Assembly: GCA_032622095.1 (NCBI GenBank)
Contig: CP136066.1
Location: 98,105,319 to 98,169,318 of the forward strand
Source of the DNA: Siphonodentalium dalli
Taxonomy: Eukaryota > Mollusca > Scaphopoda > Gadilida > Siphonodentaliidae
Direction: 5' to 3'
Length of the DNA: 64,000 bases
This document shows, piece after piece, positions 49,957 through 60,600 of this stretch. The notes under the pieces were generated by a model that made no database searches, was not told where the DNA came from, and was given only the letters and a program-made list of their open reading frames with translations. Position numbers and translations under genes: made by a program. How positions within the stretch are numbered: position 1 is the first letter of the stretch; the number at the start of each line of letters is the position of its first letter.

Positions 49957-50522
49957 GTTTGTCACTTAACTAAAACCAGTCATGACATCATTTGTTTTCG
50001 CGGACCAGAACACATGCAAAACTGCACTTAATTGTCATGTTGTCTCTGGACAACCTATTTCGTCTCACCAAGTCAGCCATTTAAATGCAGACACGCTTTT
50101 ATTACTATTATTATAACGTGGGATAAACATATAATGTTTACCGTATAACTGTCCGTATTAATCCTGGTTTCTTGTCATGTTTCTGAAGATGTACAATTCT
50201 CGCCAGTATCGGGCTGAACTTTTTTGATCATTAATCAGCGGCTTAATTGCAGAAACATACATCGTATAGAAAAATCGCTACATACAATATGATGTGATAG
50301 GCCTTTGTTACAAAAGGCCGATGTGTAATTTATAGGCGATATTGATATGCATATTAATTATCGCCGTTTACTTGCATCCAAAACTATCAACCGGATTAAT
50401 CAAGCATTCGCATCGTTAACATATACAATAATCATATAGCATGATTATAATACAAATACAAAGTAGTATACAGGTTTATCGTTTCATGACGATGTGGACG
50501 ATCCTTCGCACTCTCCGTCTTA
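49957..50522. other. non-coding, nothing recognised
   Basis: Right flank of the satellite; no exon or repeat apart from the CATTTGTTTTCG word noted for the left flank. Confidence 0.3.
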
Positions 50523-50526
50523 TTAA

Positions 50527-51563
50527 AGATGGAGTATCTCTTTAAGTACCAAATTTGAGATAGTTGCGTGGGCATACAATAATAATAATGAATTGACGAC
50601 CCCTGTCCGGAAATACTTCTATCAATTATTACTGATTTTATTTCGAATATTTATATAAGGATTAACTGTCATGTGGACTGTTTTTATGGAGATGTAACGG
50701 TGAGGTAAGTGGACATAACTTGTGTAAAACCCGAAGGGTTTTACATACAAGTTATGACCACTTACCTCACCGTTACATCTCCATAAAAATAGTCCACATG
50801 GCAGTTAATCCTTATATTTATATACATTTAGCGAAAAAGCCACTTTTGTAAATTTATTTAAATCGAAAAGGGTATCGTGACAAGATCAGCCAAAAATACC
50901 CAATAGCACCCTTGGCAAAAGTTAATAGGAACAATTTCTCTTCATATTGAAACCCGATGATGTATTAAGTCAGTCCTGCGCGAGTCCAAATGCGCCCAAA
51001 ACATTACGCGTTCGTCTTTCCAAACATAATGACGTATCGATGGTGTTATTAGCTTGGTGTTATGAGGCGATGCGCATTCACCGAGAAATAACTGCAACTA
51101 GCCACGTGGGCGCCGACCAATCAGAATGCTGGATTTAGTGATGACAACACTTAGTGTGTAAATATAATAAATTGAGACACTTTGTTTGTATATTTTTAGA
51201 ACATACCATTCGGGTGATACCATACATCGATAGAGAGCAGTAGGCTGCTCCTATATCTACGTACCGAACGTCAAATGTCCCAGATTGATTGATTGTATTG
51301 TTTTGTTCCATAGTTATAAGCGACAATGAGTGTTATTATCGTTTAGTTTTGACAAAATTACACAATAAAAGTTTGGTGTATGTTAACAGTAACCACTAGT
51401 GTTCGTTAGCTAAACAACCACACCTTTATAGACCAGAAAATAATCTAAATAAAATCCGTTTTAATAGATAGAACCATTTCCGGACAGGAGTCTTCTATTT
51501 CATATCTAGTATTTTCTACCCCGGTAACTATATAAAACATGTATACAAAGAGATAATCCACCT
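50527..51563. mobile_element. 1.04-kb TTAA-flanked foldback element
   Basis: TTAA lies outside both ends (50523-50526, 51564-51567). The left arm (AGATGGAGTATCTCTTT, later CCTGTCCGGAAATACTTCTA) is mirrored at the right end (AGGTGGATTATCTCTTTG and CCTGTCCGGAAATGGTTCTA on the minus strand). A second hairpin element is nested at 50657-50813. The loop (about 50880-51360) shows no recognisable protein. One arm of a related copy lies at 60366-60600. Confidence 0.65.
50657..50813. mobile_element. 157-bp hairpin MITE with 10-bp target duplication
   Basis: AAGGATTAACTGTCATGTGG and the following 55 or so bases are mirrored almost perfectly (CCACATGGCAGTTAATCCTT at the right) around a CCCGAAGGG tip. 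ATATTTATAT flanks both sides (50647-50656, 50814-50823). It interrupts the left arm of the larger foldback. Confidence 0.85.
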
Positions 51564-51969
51564 TTAATATATGCCTTGCATATTATCGTACTATGAAATG
51601 TTGCATGTTAAACAAAACACAAACATTCATCAACTGTGGGACAAGAAAATGAGGATTAATTTGGCCAACATAATCAGAAATGGTCAACAGATGGTTCTGT
51701 GTGAACACTGAGTACTACAGTACTGCGGGTTTGTTTATTCCATTGTACAACAAGAAATAGTGTTCATTATATTATAATACAGAACATATTGGGTACTACG
51801 TTACAATACAATGTGTAATGTCCATTACAATATAATACAATGCATTGTATTTATCATATGGTATCAACCTCCTACGCTCTCCACTATACATATAAATCCC
51901 ATTAGATAAAACACCCTCTATCCGTCTACTAGACAGATAAAGCATTCTCTACTAGACAGATAAACTTAA

Positions 51970-53676
51970 TAATATGCTAGGAAGAAAGGTAACAATAACT
52001 TGGACCAGTTAACCTCCAGCAGTTCGTGAGTTACGTCACTGGGTCGTAACAACGTTATGGAGCATCATTGGAACGGACCATGCTGGTTTCCTTTGTTTGC
52101 GACAGCGTCCTTAGAAACGTCAACATCCACAACCTATTTTCATACAATCGGTGGCGACTCATTTCTAAAATATCAAACGATGCGCCCAAAAACGCACTCA
52201 AATAGAATGTTTCAGTTGGTGAAGTCTATAAATTTATTAAGTAATTGGTAGTTTCGTTACTATAAAGTATACGATATTCTTCCGTGAGCTGGTGCATTTG
52301 CACTGTCGATCTTGGTGCTGGTGCTACCGTTAAAGTTCAGATTTTCAATTCATTAATAAGTTTCAAGCACAATCATCCACATTCACTCGAACATTTCAGT
52401 TTTAGATTTGACAGTAACGCAAATCATTTCGATTTTATTATAAATTACACCATGCTATGATATTTCCCCGGCATAATTTAGAAATTATAAAGCGGACTAT
52501 TTCGCGGTGCAGTCGAATGAATACAAAACTCTTTCATAATTAATTAGTATCTACTATACAGATACAGTCGCTAAGTAGGTCATCGCTTCTCTATAAGGAG
52601 CATGTCAATTTTGCGATGTTTTGTACTAAAACTGCGATAAAATACATTTAAATTTGTTCGGTGGATAAACAGAACATCCGCATAGTGTAACTGAAGAGAT
52701 AATTTATTTTGGTCGTATGTGGGCATCTATTTGGCTCGCCCAGAGGCTCGCCAAATAGATGCCCACATACTCGCAAAAATAAATTCTTTATTCAGCTACA
52801 CTATGCGGATATATTAATATGCGAGGGAGGAAGGTTACAAGAACTTGGACAAATTGACCTCTATCAGTCCGTGAGTCACGTCACTGTGTCGTAACGGACC
52901 ACGCTGGTTTCCTTTGTTTGCGACAGCATCATTAGAAACGTCAACATCGACAACATACTTTCGTGCAATCGGTGGCGGCTCCTTTCTAAAAAGTCAAATG
53001 ATACGGCACAAAACGCACTAAAATAGAAGTGTTCAATATTGGTGAAGTCTATAACTTGATTAAGCAATTGGCAGTGTGTTACTCTAAAGTGTATTGTTCT
53101 ATGGGCTGGTGCATCTTGTGCTAGTGCTGTACTGCTAAAGTTTAGACTTTTAATTCAATTATAAGTTTCAAGCGCAAACAACCAAATTCACATGACTGCT
53201 ATACACTTACACTTGAGTTATAAGTGTTAACGTTACGCGAAACATTTAAGTATTATTATAAATTACAACATGCTAAATTTTCCGGCATAATTTTCAAATT
53301 ATAAAGCGGACTATTTCGCGGTCCAGTTCATCAATACAAATCTTTTTCATAATTAGTTAGTTTCTACTAAACAGGTAAAGCCGCTAAGTAGGTCAACTCT
53401 TCTCTACAAGGAGTCTGGTCTCTAGTATACCGGTAAAGTCGCTAAGTAGGTCAATGCTTCTCTACAAGGAGTCTGAGAATTTTGAGATGTTTCTTGACAA
53501 AAAACTGCGATAAAATATATTTCAAATTGTTTGGTGGATAAACAGAACATCCACATATTGTAGTTGAATAGAAAATTTTATTTTACTAGTATGTGGGCAT
53601 CTATTCGGCTCGCCAAATAGATGCCCACATACTCGCAAAAATCAATTATTTATTCAGCTACACTATGCGGATATTC
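51970..53676. repeat. 845-bp tandem duplication, each unit with a hairpin MITE
   Basis: The block beginning AATATGCTAGGAAGAAAGGT (51971) recurs from about 52816. Shared stretches include GCTGGTTTCCTTTGTTTGCG, CAATCGGTGGCG, TTGGTGAAGTCTATAA, GCGGACTATTTCGCGGT and GCTAAGTAGGTCA. Both units end in a palindromic element with GTATGTGGGCATCTATT arms (about 52678-52810 and 53560-53676). Unit 2 has an extra internal copy of the GCTAAGTAGGTCA segment (about 53380-53470). Substitutions and small indels show that the duplication is not very young. Confidence 0.85.
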
Positions 53677-54338
53677 TCTATATAATACAAATCATACTAT
53701 TTATTATGTATCACAAATAAACTGATTGTAGGACGAATCGAACCGGAGTCCTACAAAAATTAAGTGTGGCACAAATTGACCATACACCCTGATATACCGT
53801 GTATTTATTTGATAGAACTTATGCCAGCGAAATGTTCACTATCTTTGTTGGTCACTGAATAACAATGTGAGATTTATTAGTGATCAGTGTAATTTTCGGT
53901 ATGACAAAGAACATGCAACAGCCGTTGAGTATTGTCTACCGAGCCTCGATGTGAATGGCGACAAATCTAAATGCGATAAATTATTGTCCCAACAGTAACA
54001 GTATTTGGGTTACTGGCGCGACAAATTGAAATTTGTAATGCATACTTCGTTACGTCATATATATTTCCACGGAGCGAGTCAGATAGACACTTGGTACCTT
54101 GGGAAGTTCATTCTGCAATCTGAATACAGTTTATTGTGTGTGTTTATGTGCCATTATAAGCTCCTGTTAGGCTATGTTTGTGATAGTTAGCGAAGCTATG
54201 GTAAGCTCCGGTTTGGCTAGGTTTAATTATAAATTTATAATTGTGCTTCTTGGCACCCAATAAGCGTGCCAGTTTTAATAACGGATGAAGGCGAACATGG
54301 CATTGGTGCTTGATGTTATCACAGCGACAATGTGAACG
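53677..54338. other. non-coding, half-copy of a MITE
   Basis: 53711-53812 resembles half of the 43443-43588 palindrome. The rest is not recognised. Confidence 0.35.
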
Positions 54339-54662
54339 ATGGCCGTGGCGGGCAAATCAGTAGGTGTTTATCGGAAATTGGAAACTCTAGTAGCCAGCTT
54401 GGTATTGTGGTTCGTCTTCCTGTCGGAGCACGACAGTGAAATTAATTGTGTCTTATCCGCCGGTGGGAGGATGCATGAAGGTTTCCACGACAAAAGTATT
54501 TGTGAGTTGTCTTCCCGTGTGAGGAAGAATAAAGGTCGCCACACGAAACGTATAATAGCCTTGTCCTCGGGTGGGATGAATAAGGAATGTTTCCACATCA
54601 AGCAGTTTTATCGTAAACATACTCAGAAACATACTATGTTGTCTACAGGGAGGTCATGTTGA
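54339..54662 (+). CDS. unrecognised ORF with three 18-residue repeats
   Basis: ATG at 54339 opens 107 codons. Residues 17-29 are hydrophobic (LVASLVLWFVFLS), a possible membrane or signal segment preceded by basic residues. Residues 39-92 are three 18-residue units (LSAGGRMHEGFHDKSICE, LSSRVRKNKGRHTKRIIA, LSSGGMNKECFHIKQFYR) encoded by 54-bp tandem repeats, all starting L-S and carrying a central basic segment with His. The H-T-K-R-I tail of unit 2 faintly recalls a C2H2 finger, but no C-x2-C is present. I do not recognise the family. The in-phase repeat and ATG favour coding, the short length and isolation argue against it. It lies 1 kb from the zinc-finger array, on the opposite strand. Confidence 0.35.
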   Translation: MAVAGKSVGVYRKLETLVASLVLWFVFLSEHDSEINCVLSAGGRMHEGFHDKSICELSSRVRKNKGRHTKRIIALSSGGMNKECFHIKQFYRKHTQKHTMLSTGRSC

Positions 54663-55705
54663 ACGTTTTCGCTAACGTTGTGTCTGTGTGCAGCGGAGTC
54701 ATTCCTTATGCATGAGAACAGAAACTGGCTGATCCAGTCGCGCCTTTGTATTATCTTAGTCAAAAGTGTAGGCCCAAGTTGAATGTCACAAACTGTCCAA
54801 AATATACCGGTTGGTGTGGTGAATTATCTAGTTATATGTGTCAGGACGCCAATGAATTAAATCTATAACTGGCCAGTATGTGTATCTTTGTTTGATATAG
54901 CGGGTGATACAGTTGTAGTGTCCATGGTGGTACATTTGCAGAAGAAAGTGGGGAACAGATATGTGGTATATAAATCACACAAACAAAATACACAAGATCA
55001 CTATTTTTAGGCAAGGCGACGTTAACCGACGAATAGTTTCTATAGTAATATGCAAGCTGGTATTTAATCATAGCAAATCATGCACCGGTCCGTTTTGAGT
55101 TGTCAAACATTGTTCTCCATTAGGCAGGAGTGATGTGTGATGCGAATGTTTGCACACTATCACTCTTACCACCGCGGGGATTTCCCTAGCTATCCCTTCA
55201 GAAAGGCGCGTTTGTTCCTGAAAACCCACCAGATGAATAATAGACCAGTTCAATGCACACTTTCACAACTGAGTGGGAGTATCCATTTAGTATGCATGTA
55301 AAGAGGTTAGGTGACAATACATGTCATGTTCTTCTGTACTACCTGTACCGTACGACTCAACGTCTCAACATCGCCTTACAATGTATTCGCCTGACTCCAG
55401 ATTGATCTAATGTAGTATTGATCCTTTGGAGCAGTACGTCGCATTATCACTTTAATACAGAAACATTTTGTATTGTGTTATGATAATAATACTCCTCTTG
55501 TTTTCTTGTATTTTTTATAATCTCCATTATGTTTCGTTCTCCTGTAGTCATGTACTGCTTATACGCCGTTCTGTTTAACTTAATATCCTACATAATCGCC
55601 TTAGTTGTCGACGGGTTTTTATGTTTCGCAAGTCGTTTTATTGTTATCGTGGTACATGCTTTTTGATAGTGTCCTCTATCATTGTCAATCTACTTGTGTG
55701 CAATC
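54663..55705. other. non-coding, nothing recognised
   Basis: Region 3' of the zinc-finger array; no exon or repeat seen. Confidence 0.3.
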
Positions 55706-57273
55706 TTATGTACGGTCATGCGACTGTTCTGCACACACCTCGCACGGATAAGGACGATCGCCGGTGTGTGTTCTTTTATGAACGGTGGCTTGAGATAAAA
55801 TAGTGAATGATTTCTCACACACATCGCACTGATACTGACGTGTGAATTTGTGTGGATTTGCATATGTAAGGTCAGAGTTCCCGAATGTGTAAATGCGTTA
55901 AAGCATATCTCACATTCAAATGATCGAGTCCCAGTTTTCTTGTGTTTAGTCCGGTTAGAAGACCGGGTGAAAGGTTTCCAAACAGATATACACTGATATT
56001 GGCGATCTCCTGCGTGGACTCTCTTATGTATTATCAGGTTAGTATTCTCAGCGAATGACTTCTCACACATATCACACGGATACGGACGCTCTCCCGTGTA
56101 GGTCCTCTTATGTATTATCAGGTTAGTATTCTCAGCGAATGACTTCTCACACATATCACACGGATACGGACGCTCTCCCGTGTAGGTCCTCTTATGTATT
56201 ATCAGGTTAGTATTCTCAGCGAATGACTTCTCACACATATCACACGGATACGGACGCTCTCCCGTGTAGGTCCTCTTATGTATTATCAGGTTAGTATTCT
56301 CAGCGAATGACTTCTCACACATATCACACGGATACGGACGCTCTCCCGTGTAGGTCCTCTTATGTATTATCAGGTTAGTATTCTCAGCGAATGACTTCTC
56401 ACACATATCACACGGATACGGACGCTCTCCCGTGTAGGTCCTCCTATGTATTATCAGGTTAGTATTCTCAGCGAATGACTTCTCACACATATCACACGGA
56501 TACGGACGCTCTCCCGTGTAGGTCCTCTTATGTATTATCAGGTTAGTATTCTCAGCGAATGACTTCTCACACATATCACACGGATACGGACGCTCTCCCG
56601 TGTAGGTCCTCTTATGTATTATCAGGTTAGTATTCTCAGCGAATGACTTCTCACACATATCACACGGATACGGACGCTCTCCCGTGTAGGTCCTCTTGTG
56701 TATTATCAGGTTAGTATTCTCAGCGAATGACTTCTCACACATATCACACGGATACGGACGCTCTCCCGTGTAGGTCCTCTTATGTATTATCAGGTTAGTA
56801 TTCTCAGCGAATTACTTCTCACACATATCACACGGATACGGACGCTCTCCCGTGTAGGTCCTCTTATGTATTATCAGGTTAGTATTCTCAGCGAATGACT
56901 TCTCACACATATCACACGGATACGGACGCTCTCCCGTGTAGGTCCTCTTATGTATTATCAGGTTAGTATTCTCAGCGAATGACTTCTCACACATATCACA
57001 CGGATACGGACGCTCTCCCGTGTAGGTCCTCTTATGTATTATCAGGTTAGTATTCTCAGCGAATGACTTCTCACACATATCACACGGATACGGACGCTCT
57101 CCCGTGTAGGTCCTCTTATGTATTATCAGGTTAGTATTCTCAGCGAATGACTTCTCACACATATCACACGGATACGGACGCTCTCCCGTGTAGGTCCTCT
57201 TATGTCAGATGTTTTCTCTGGGTGAATAATTGCTCACACACATCGCACCCATACGGACGATCACTGGTGTGGA
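55706..57273 (-). pseudogene. C2H2 zinc-finger array with homogenised 84-bp units
   Basis: C2H2 fingers normally bind DNA or RNA through Cys2-His2 zinc knuckles. Read from 57273 down there is one divergent finger (CDVCEQLFTQRKHL), then 14 nearly identical 28-residue units (CDMCEKSFAENTNLIIHKR), then QYQCISVWKPFTRSSN, FECEICFNAFTHSGTLTLHM and a last finger QYQCDVCEKSFTILSQ ending in TAA at 55708-55706. In 13 of the 14 units the final His is Tyr (HKRTYTGER); only the last unit has HKRVH. Breaks: about 5 bases missing after the first finger (near 57205), TCA to TAA in one unit (56812-56814), Val in place of the second Cys in the following finger, a missing last His after KHKKTG, and an extra CA near 55840 that shifts the last finger. 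No KRAB, BTB or PRDM module or splice-linked upstream exon is visible. The units behave as a minisatellite; I regard the locus as a pseudogene. Confidence 0.85.
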
Positions 57274-57320
57274 TAATAATACTATATACGCAATATTTAT
57301 GAGTTGTATAAGAACACAAT

Positions 57321-57365
57321 CAGTCAGATGCTCGTAGCCCGTTTATATATAACCATGGGTATATG
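57321..57365 (+). repeat. 45-bp inverted repeat, left copy
   Basis: CAGTCAGATGCTCGTAGCCC followed by 25 more bases is an exact inverted copy of 60280-60324, 3 kb away. It begins about 50 bp beyond the first zinc finger. No clear target duplication. Confidence 0.95.
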
Positions 57366-57654
57366 CGAAAATACACAACGAAAACACACTCCACAGTTTG
57401 GATCGATAAGTCTTGCCCTGTGTATTTTGATGTTGAATTTTTTGACAATCGGTCTTCCGTATCATTTCTACAACACAATTATCGTCTTACCTGCAGCACG
57501 ACTTTATCGTGTGATCGTCAAGGAAGCGTTTTATTTCAGAGTATGGCTAATACATTGCCGCCGGTGAAGTGTATTGTCGGATAAGAAACAAATAAGCATA
57601 TGCCGAGGGCAGAAACTAAAGTTGCGAGAGGCACCCCTGGTTGAGTGTGGGATA

Positions 57655-58605
57655 TTTGGCACTCGAGACTTGGTTAGAGGGTTTTCGTTGGGGTGGTCTC
57701 CACCTTGGAATTTCCAACTGCACCCCACCCAATTGAACCACACCAAACTCATAAGTTTGCGTAAGTCAATTTACACCCCCCTGGATTTTTCCCAAATGTT
57801 CCCTCACAGACTACCAGATGGTAGACTATTCAAAATGAAACAGAGAGTTGTTATACCATGGAACAATTTACCAGAGATGATTGTTTCATCCGTCAACCTG
57901 ACGCAGTTCAAAGAACTGTTTGACTCATATCTCTATAGCCAGAAATGTGAGTACGATGAGTGATTTTAACATATTGTGTTTATGATTACGATTTATATCC
58001 ATGTTTCAAATCGGAACAAAAAGTCGGATGACTTGTTTCGAAATAAATGATACTGATACTGATACTGTGGCCACTTGTCGTGCGGGGGGGGGGGGGGTGA
58101 AAAAGATGGCTCGGCCCAGTATGAGATTAAAACATCTTAACATCTAGTGGTATAACACCACACAAATTTACACCCCGATCTATTTTTTCTTAAATTAATT
58201 AGCGAGTAACTACTGGCAAGGACACAGAACACACGGGTCGGCCGATGGTTAGGCCCGATGTGAGAACATTTTTGAAATATGAACATGAACATTTGACAAT
58301 CCTATAGCATAGACCGGCCTCAAGTTTTCCAATTCTGGGAAATTATTAACCTGACACTCACCCATAGGTTTCAAAATTGCCAACTGATGGCCATTTGAGT
58401 CCATAATTTTGCAAATGAAAGGGAAATATGCAAATGTTGGTCTAAAAACAACGAATTCGTCACTAAGAAAGTGTTGGAAAATCAAACTACGAGAACAATT
58501 TCAACCTAATTTTGGTGTGAATTTTCCAATTAATTTTGCTCGGGGTATTAGGTATGACTACAATTGGGGGTAAGACCCCTGCATAACCACCCCTGTCGGC
58601 AAGTC
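57655..58605 (-). mobile_element. hAT-like element, old copy 3, split by a LINE
   Basis: The left part (GGTTTTCGTTGGGGTGGTCT, TTTCCAACTGCACCCC) and the right part (58070-58605, with CCAACTGATGGCCATTT and GTGTTGGAAAATCAAACTA and the end CACCCCTGTCGGCAAGTCCC) match the two halves of the 58946-59970 copy. The middle is interrupted by a retrotransposon 3' end. Confidence 0.6.
57775..58066 (+). mobile_element. LINE retrotransposon 3' end (reverse transcriptase C-terminus)
   Basis: Before the stop at 57961-57963 the frame encodes KMKQRVVIPWNNLPEMIVSS and VNLTQFKELFDSYL, matching the R-V-V-x-x-W-N-x-L-P ... F-K-x-x-L-D tail common to reverse transcriptases of Jockey/CR1/L2-like LINEs. A short 3' UTR then ends in AATAAATGATACTGATACTG, a GATACT tandem typical of such 3' ends. 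The rest of the element is missing, as in normal 5' truncation on insertion; it cannot be active. The clade is not determinable from this tail. It is inserted in an older hAT-like copy. Confidence 0.75.
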
Positions 58606-58937
58606 CCTACTTGACACCCTATTCTAAATAATCGATACTAAGTTATGTTGGGTGGCACGGGGGGGGGGGGGGGGGGGGTCAGGGGCTACATCCCAGCCCT
58701 GTCGGGAGTCATAGCCATCCCCCGTCGGTGAGTTATGTAATTGTCAACCCGCCAGGGGATATCCTGGTGCCACCCCTGTTTGAAATCATATAAAACTTTT
58801 AAAGAAGACCACATATTGAACAGAAATCAGAGGGAAATGAGCTCTCGTAACCACAAAAGTGCACTAAAGACATCCCAATAAATCCAAATTAGATGCAACC
58901 GCATATTGTATATATATGGCATCGTTCTGTTTGCCTC
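58606..58937. other. spacer with a G20 run
   Basis: GGTGGCACGG leads into 20 G (58659-58678). CAGCCCTGTCGGGAGT and CCACCCCTGTTTG words suggest more hAT-family debris. No gene. Confidence 0.35.
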
Positions 58938-58945
58938 TCTATATC

Positions 58946-59970
58946 CAGGGACGTGGCTATATGGTTTCCGTTAGGGGGTGTCCACCATGGAAAATTCCAA
59001 CTGCACCCCCTTGAATCAGAATCACCCCAAACATAAATTCCATTTGCACCACCCCCCCTTACATCAGTGCTCACGCCTAATATCCTATATATATTAAAAA
59101 AAAACCTATATTCCAGGTTTGAAAATTCAGATAGTTGAACCTGAACAATTGCATAAATCATAACATCTAATGGTCTAACTGCAGACAAATTCCCACGGCT
59201 ACGGGCAAGAGGCGGGGACACACCGGGTTGACCATGGTTCTTCGGCCCGGTGTGAGAAAATTTTTAAAACTATAAAAGAAAATATTAAATCCTAGCATGC
59301 ATCTAGACTGACCTCAATTGAACCTTTCCTGGTGTTGGAAATTTCAAACCTCATACTCCCCCTCAGGTTGAAAAACTCTCCAACTGATGACTATTTCAGT
59401 CCACAAGTTTGACCAAATGAAGTAAAATATTGTTTTGCAGTTTTGTATTGGCCACGGGGGAATGGACAATGACAACGATAGTCGGCAATTTTTTTTTAAT
59501 CTGAACAGGAAAATCTCAAAATCCTAGCATCTAGACTAGCCTCAAACCTTCCTAGAGTTGGACATTTCAAACCTGACACCCCCACTTAGGTTGGAAAATT
59601 CCAATGACAATATTTACCAAATGCATGACAATATTGTTTTCTTAAATTAACTAGCATTTTTTTTGACTGGCCACGGGGGAGGGACCAGGACACAAACTGT
59701 CCCAAGTGTTGGAAATTTCCAACCTGCCACCCTCCTAAGGTTGGAAATTTCCGACTGATGACCATTTCAGTCCAAAATATTTACCAAAAATAGGAAAATA
59801 TGGAAATAATTTGTTTGAAAATCAAACTACAATAACATTTTCAACTTAATGTTGGTGTGAAATTTCCAACTAATGTTTTGGCAAGTATGAAATTTCCAAC
59901 TGTTGAACATTTTGACCAAAGTTGGGGGAGGTGAGACATCCCAACCCCCACCCCTGTCGCCACGTCTCTG
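58946..59970 (-). mobile_element. hAT-like non-autonomous element, copy 4 with perfect 8-bp duplication
   Basis: The ends CAGGGACGTGGC (58946) and GCCACGTCTCTG (ending 59970) are inverted copies, and TCTATATC is repeated exactly outside them (58938-58945, 59971-59978). An 8-bp duplication and CAG ends are the hallmark of hAT transposition. The 1025-bp interior carries the GTTGGAAATTTCCAAC and CGGCCCGGTGTGAGAAAATT blocks of the family and no transposase. Confidence 0.9.
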
Positions 59971-60279
59971 TCTATATCATATAAATACTTTTTCTAAAAA
60001 CCCTTAAACCAACTCGACGTGCGATTTCCCTGCGCTCCTGTTGCGCATATTCTAGTATAAAAAGTGCGTCTATTTCAGACAAAGTTCAAACAGTAAATGT
60101 GACCAGACAAGACATAGAAACCGCTAATCTCATATTACCAATCTGACAACACCAGTCGAACATGATTACCTTTCAAAGCAATAACACCGGGCACCATGTT
60201 ACGGACAACCACAGGCACGCACACCATGGATAAATACACGGTGAAAAGAACGGCGTTTTTTTTGTACGGTTATATCTGA

Positions 60280-60324
60280 CATATACCCATGGTTATATAT
60301 AAACGGGCTACGAGCATCTGACTG
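60280..60324 (-). repeat. 45-bp inverted repeat, right copy
   Basis: Exact inverted partner of 57321-57365; the interval encloses the LINE tail and two hAT-like copies. Confidence 0.95.
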
Positions 60325-60365
60325 ATAATGTCTATATTTTAATGTTCATTCTGTTTGTGGCAGTT

Positions 60366-60600
60366 TTAAAGGTGAATTATCTCTTTGTAAGCATGTATTA
60401 TATAGTTACCGTGGTATAAAATATTATATATGAATCAAAGACTCCTGTCCGGAAATGCTTCTATCGATTAATATTGATTTTATTTCAAATATTTTCTGGT
60501 CTAAAAGTTGCGTTGTTTAGCTAAAGAACAAGAGTGGTTACTCTTAACATAGACCATAACTGTCATTGTGTAATTTTGTCACAAATAAACGTTAATTAAA
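60366..60600 (+). mobile_element. TTAA foldback arm related to 50527-51563
   Basis: TTAAAGGTGAATTATCTCTT, ATATAGTTACCG.GGTA, GACTCCTGTCCGGAAATG and TTTTCTGGTCTA match the right arm of the 1.04-kb foldback in inverted orientation. I do not find its other end downstream. Confidence 0.75.

Noticed and set aside
50947-51138. 63-codon frame in the loop of the 1.04-kb foldback
   Set aside because: Non-ATG start and no domain; not enough to claim a gene.
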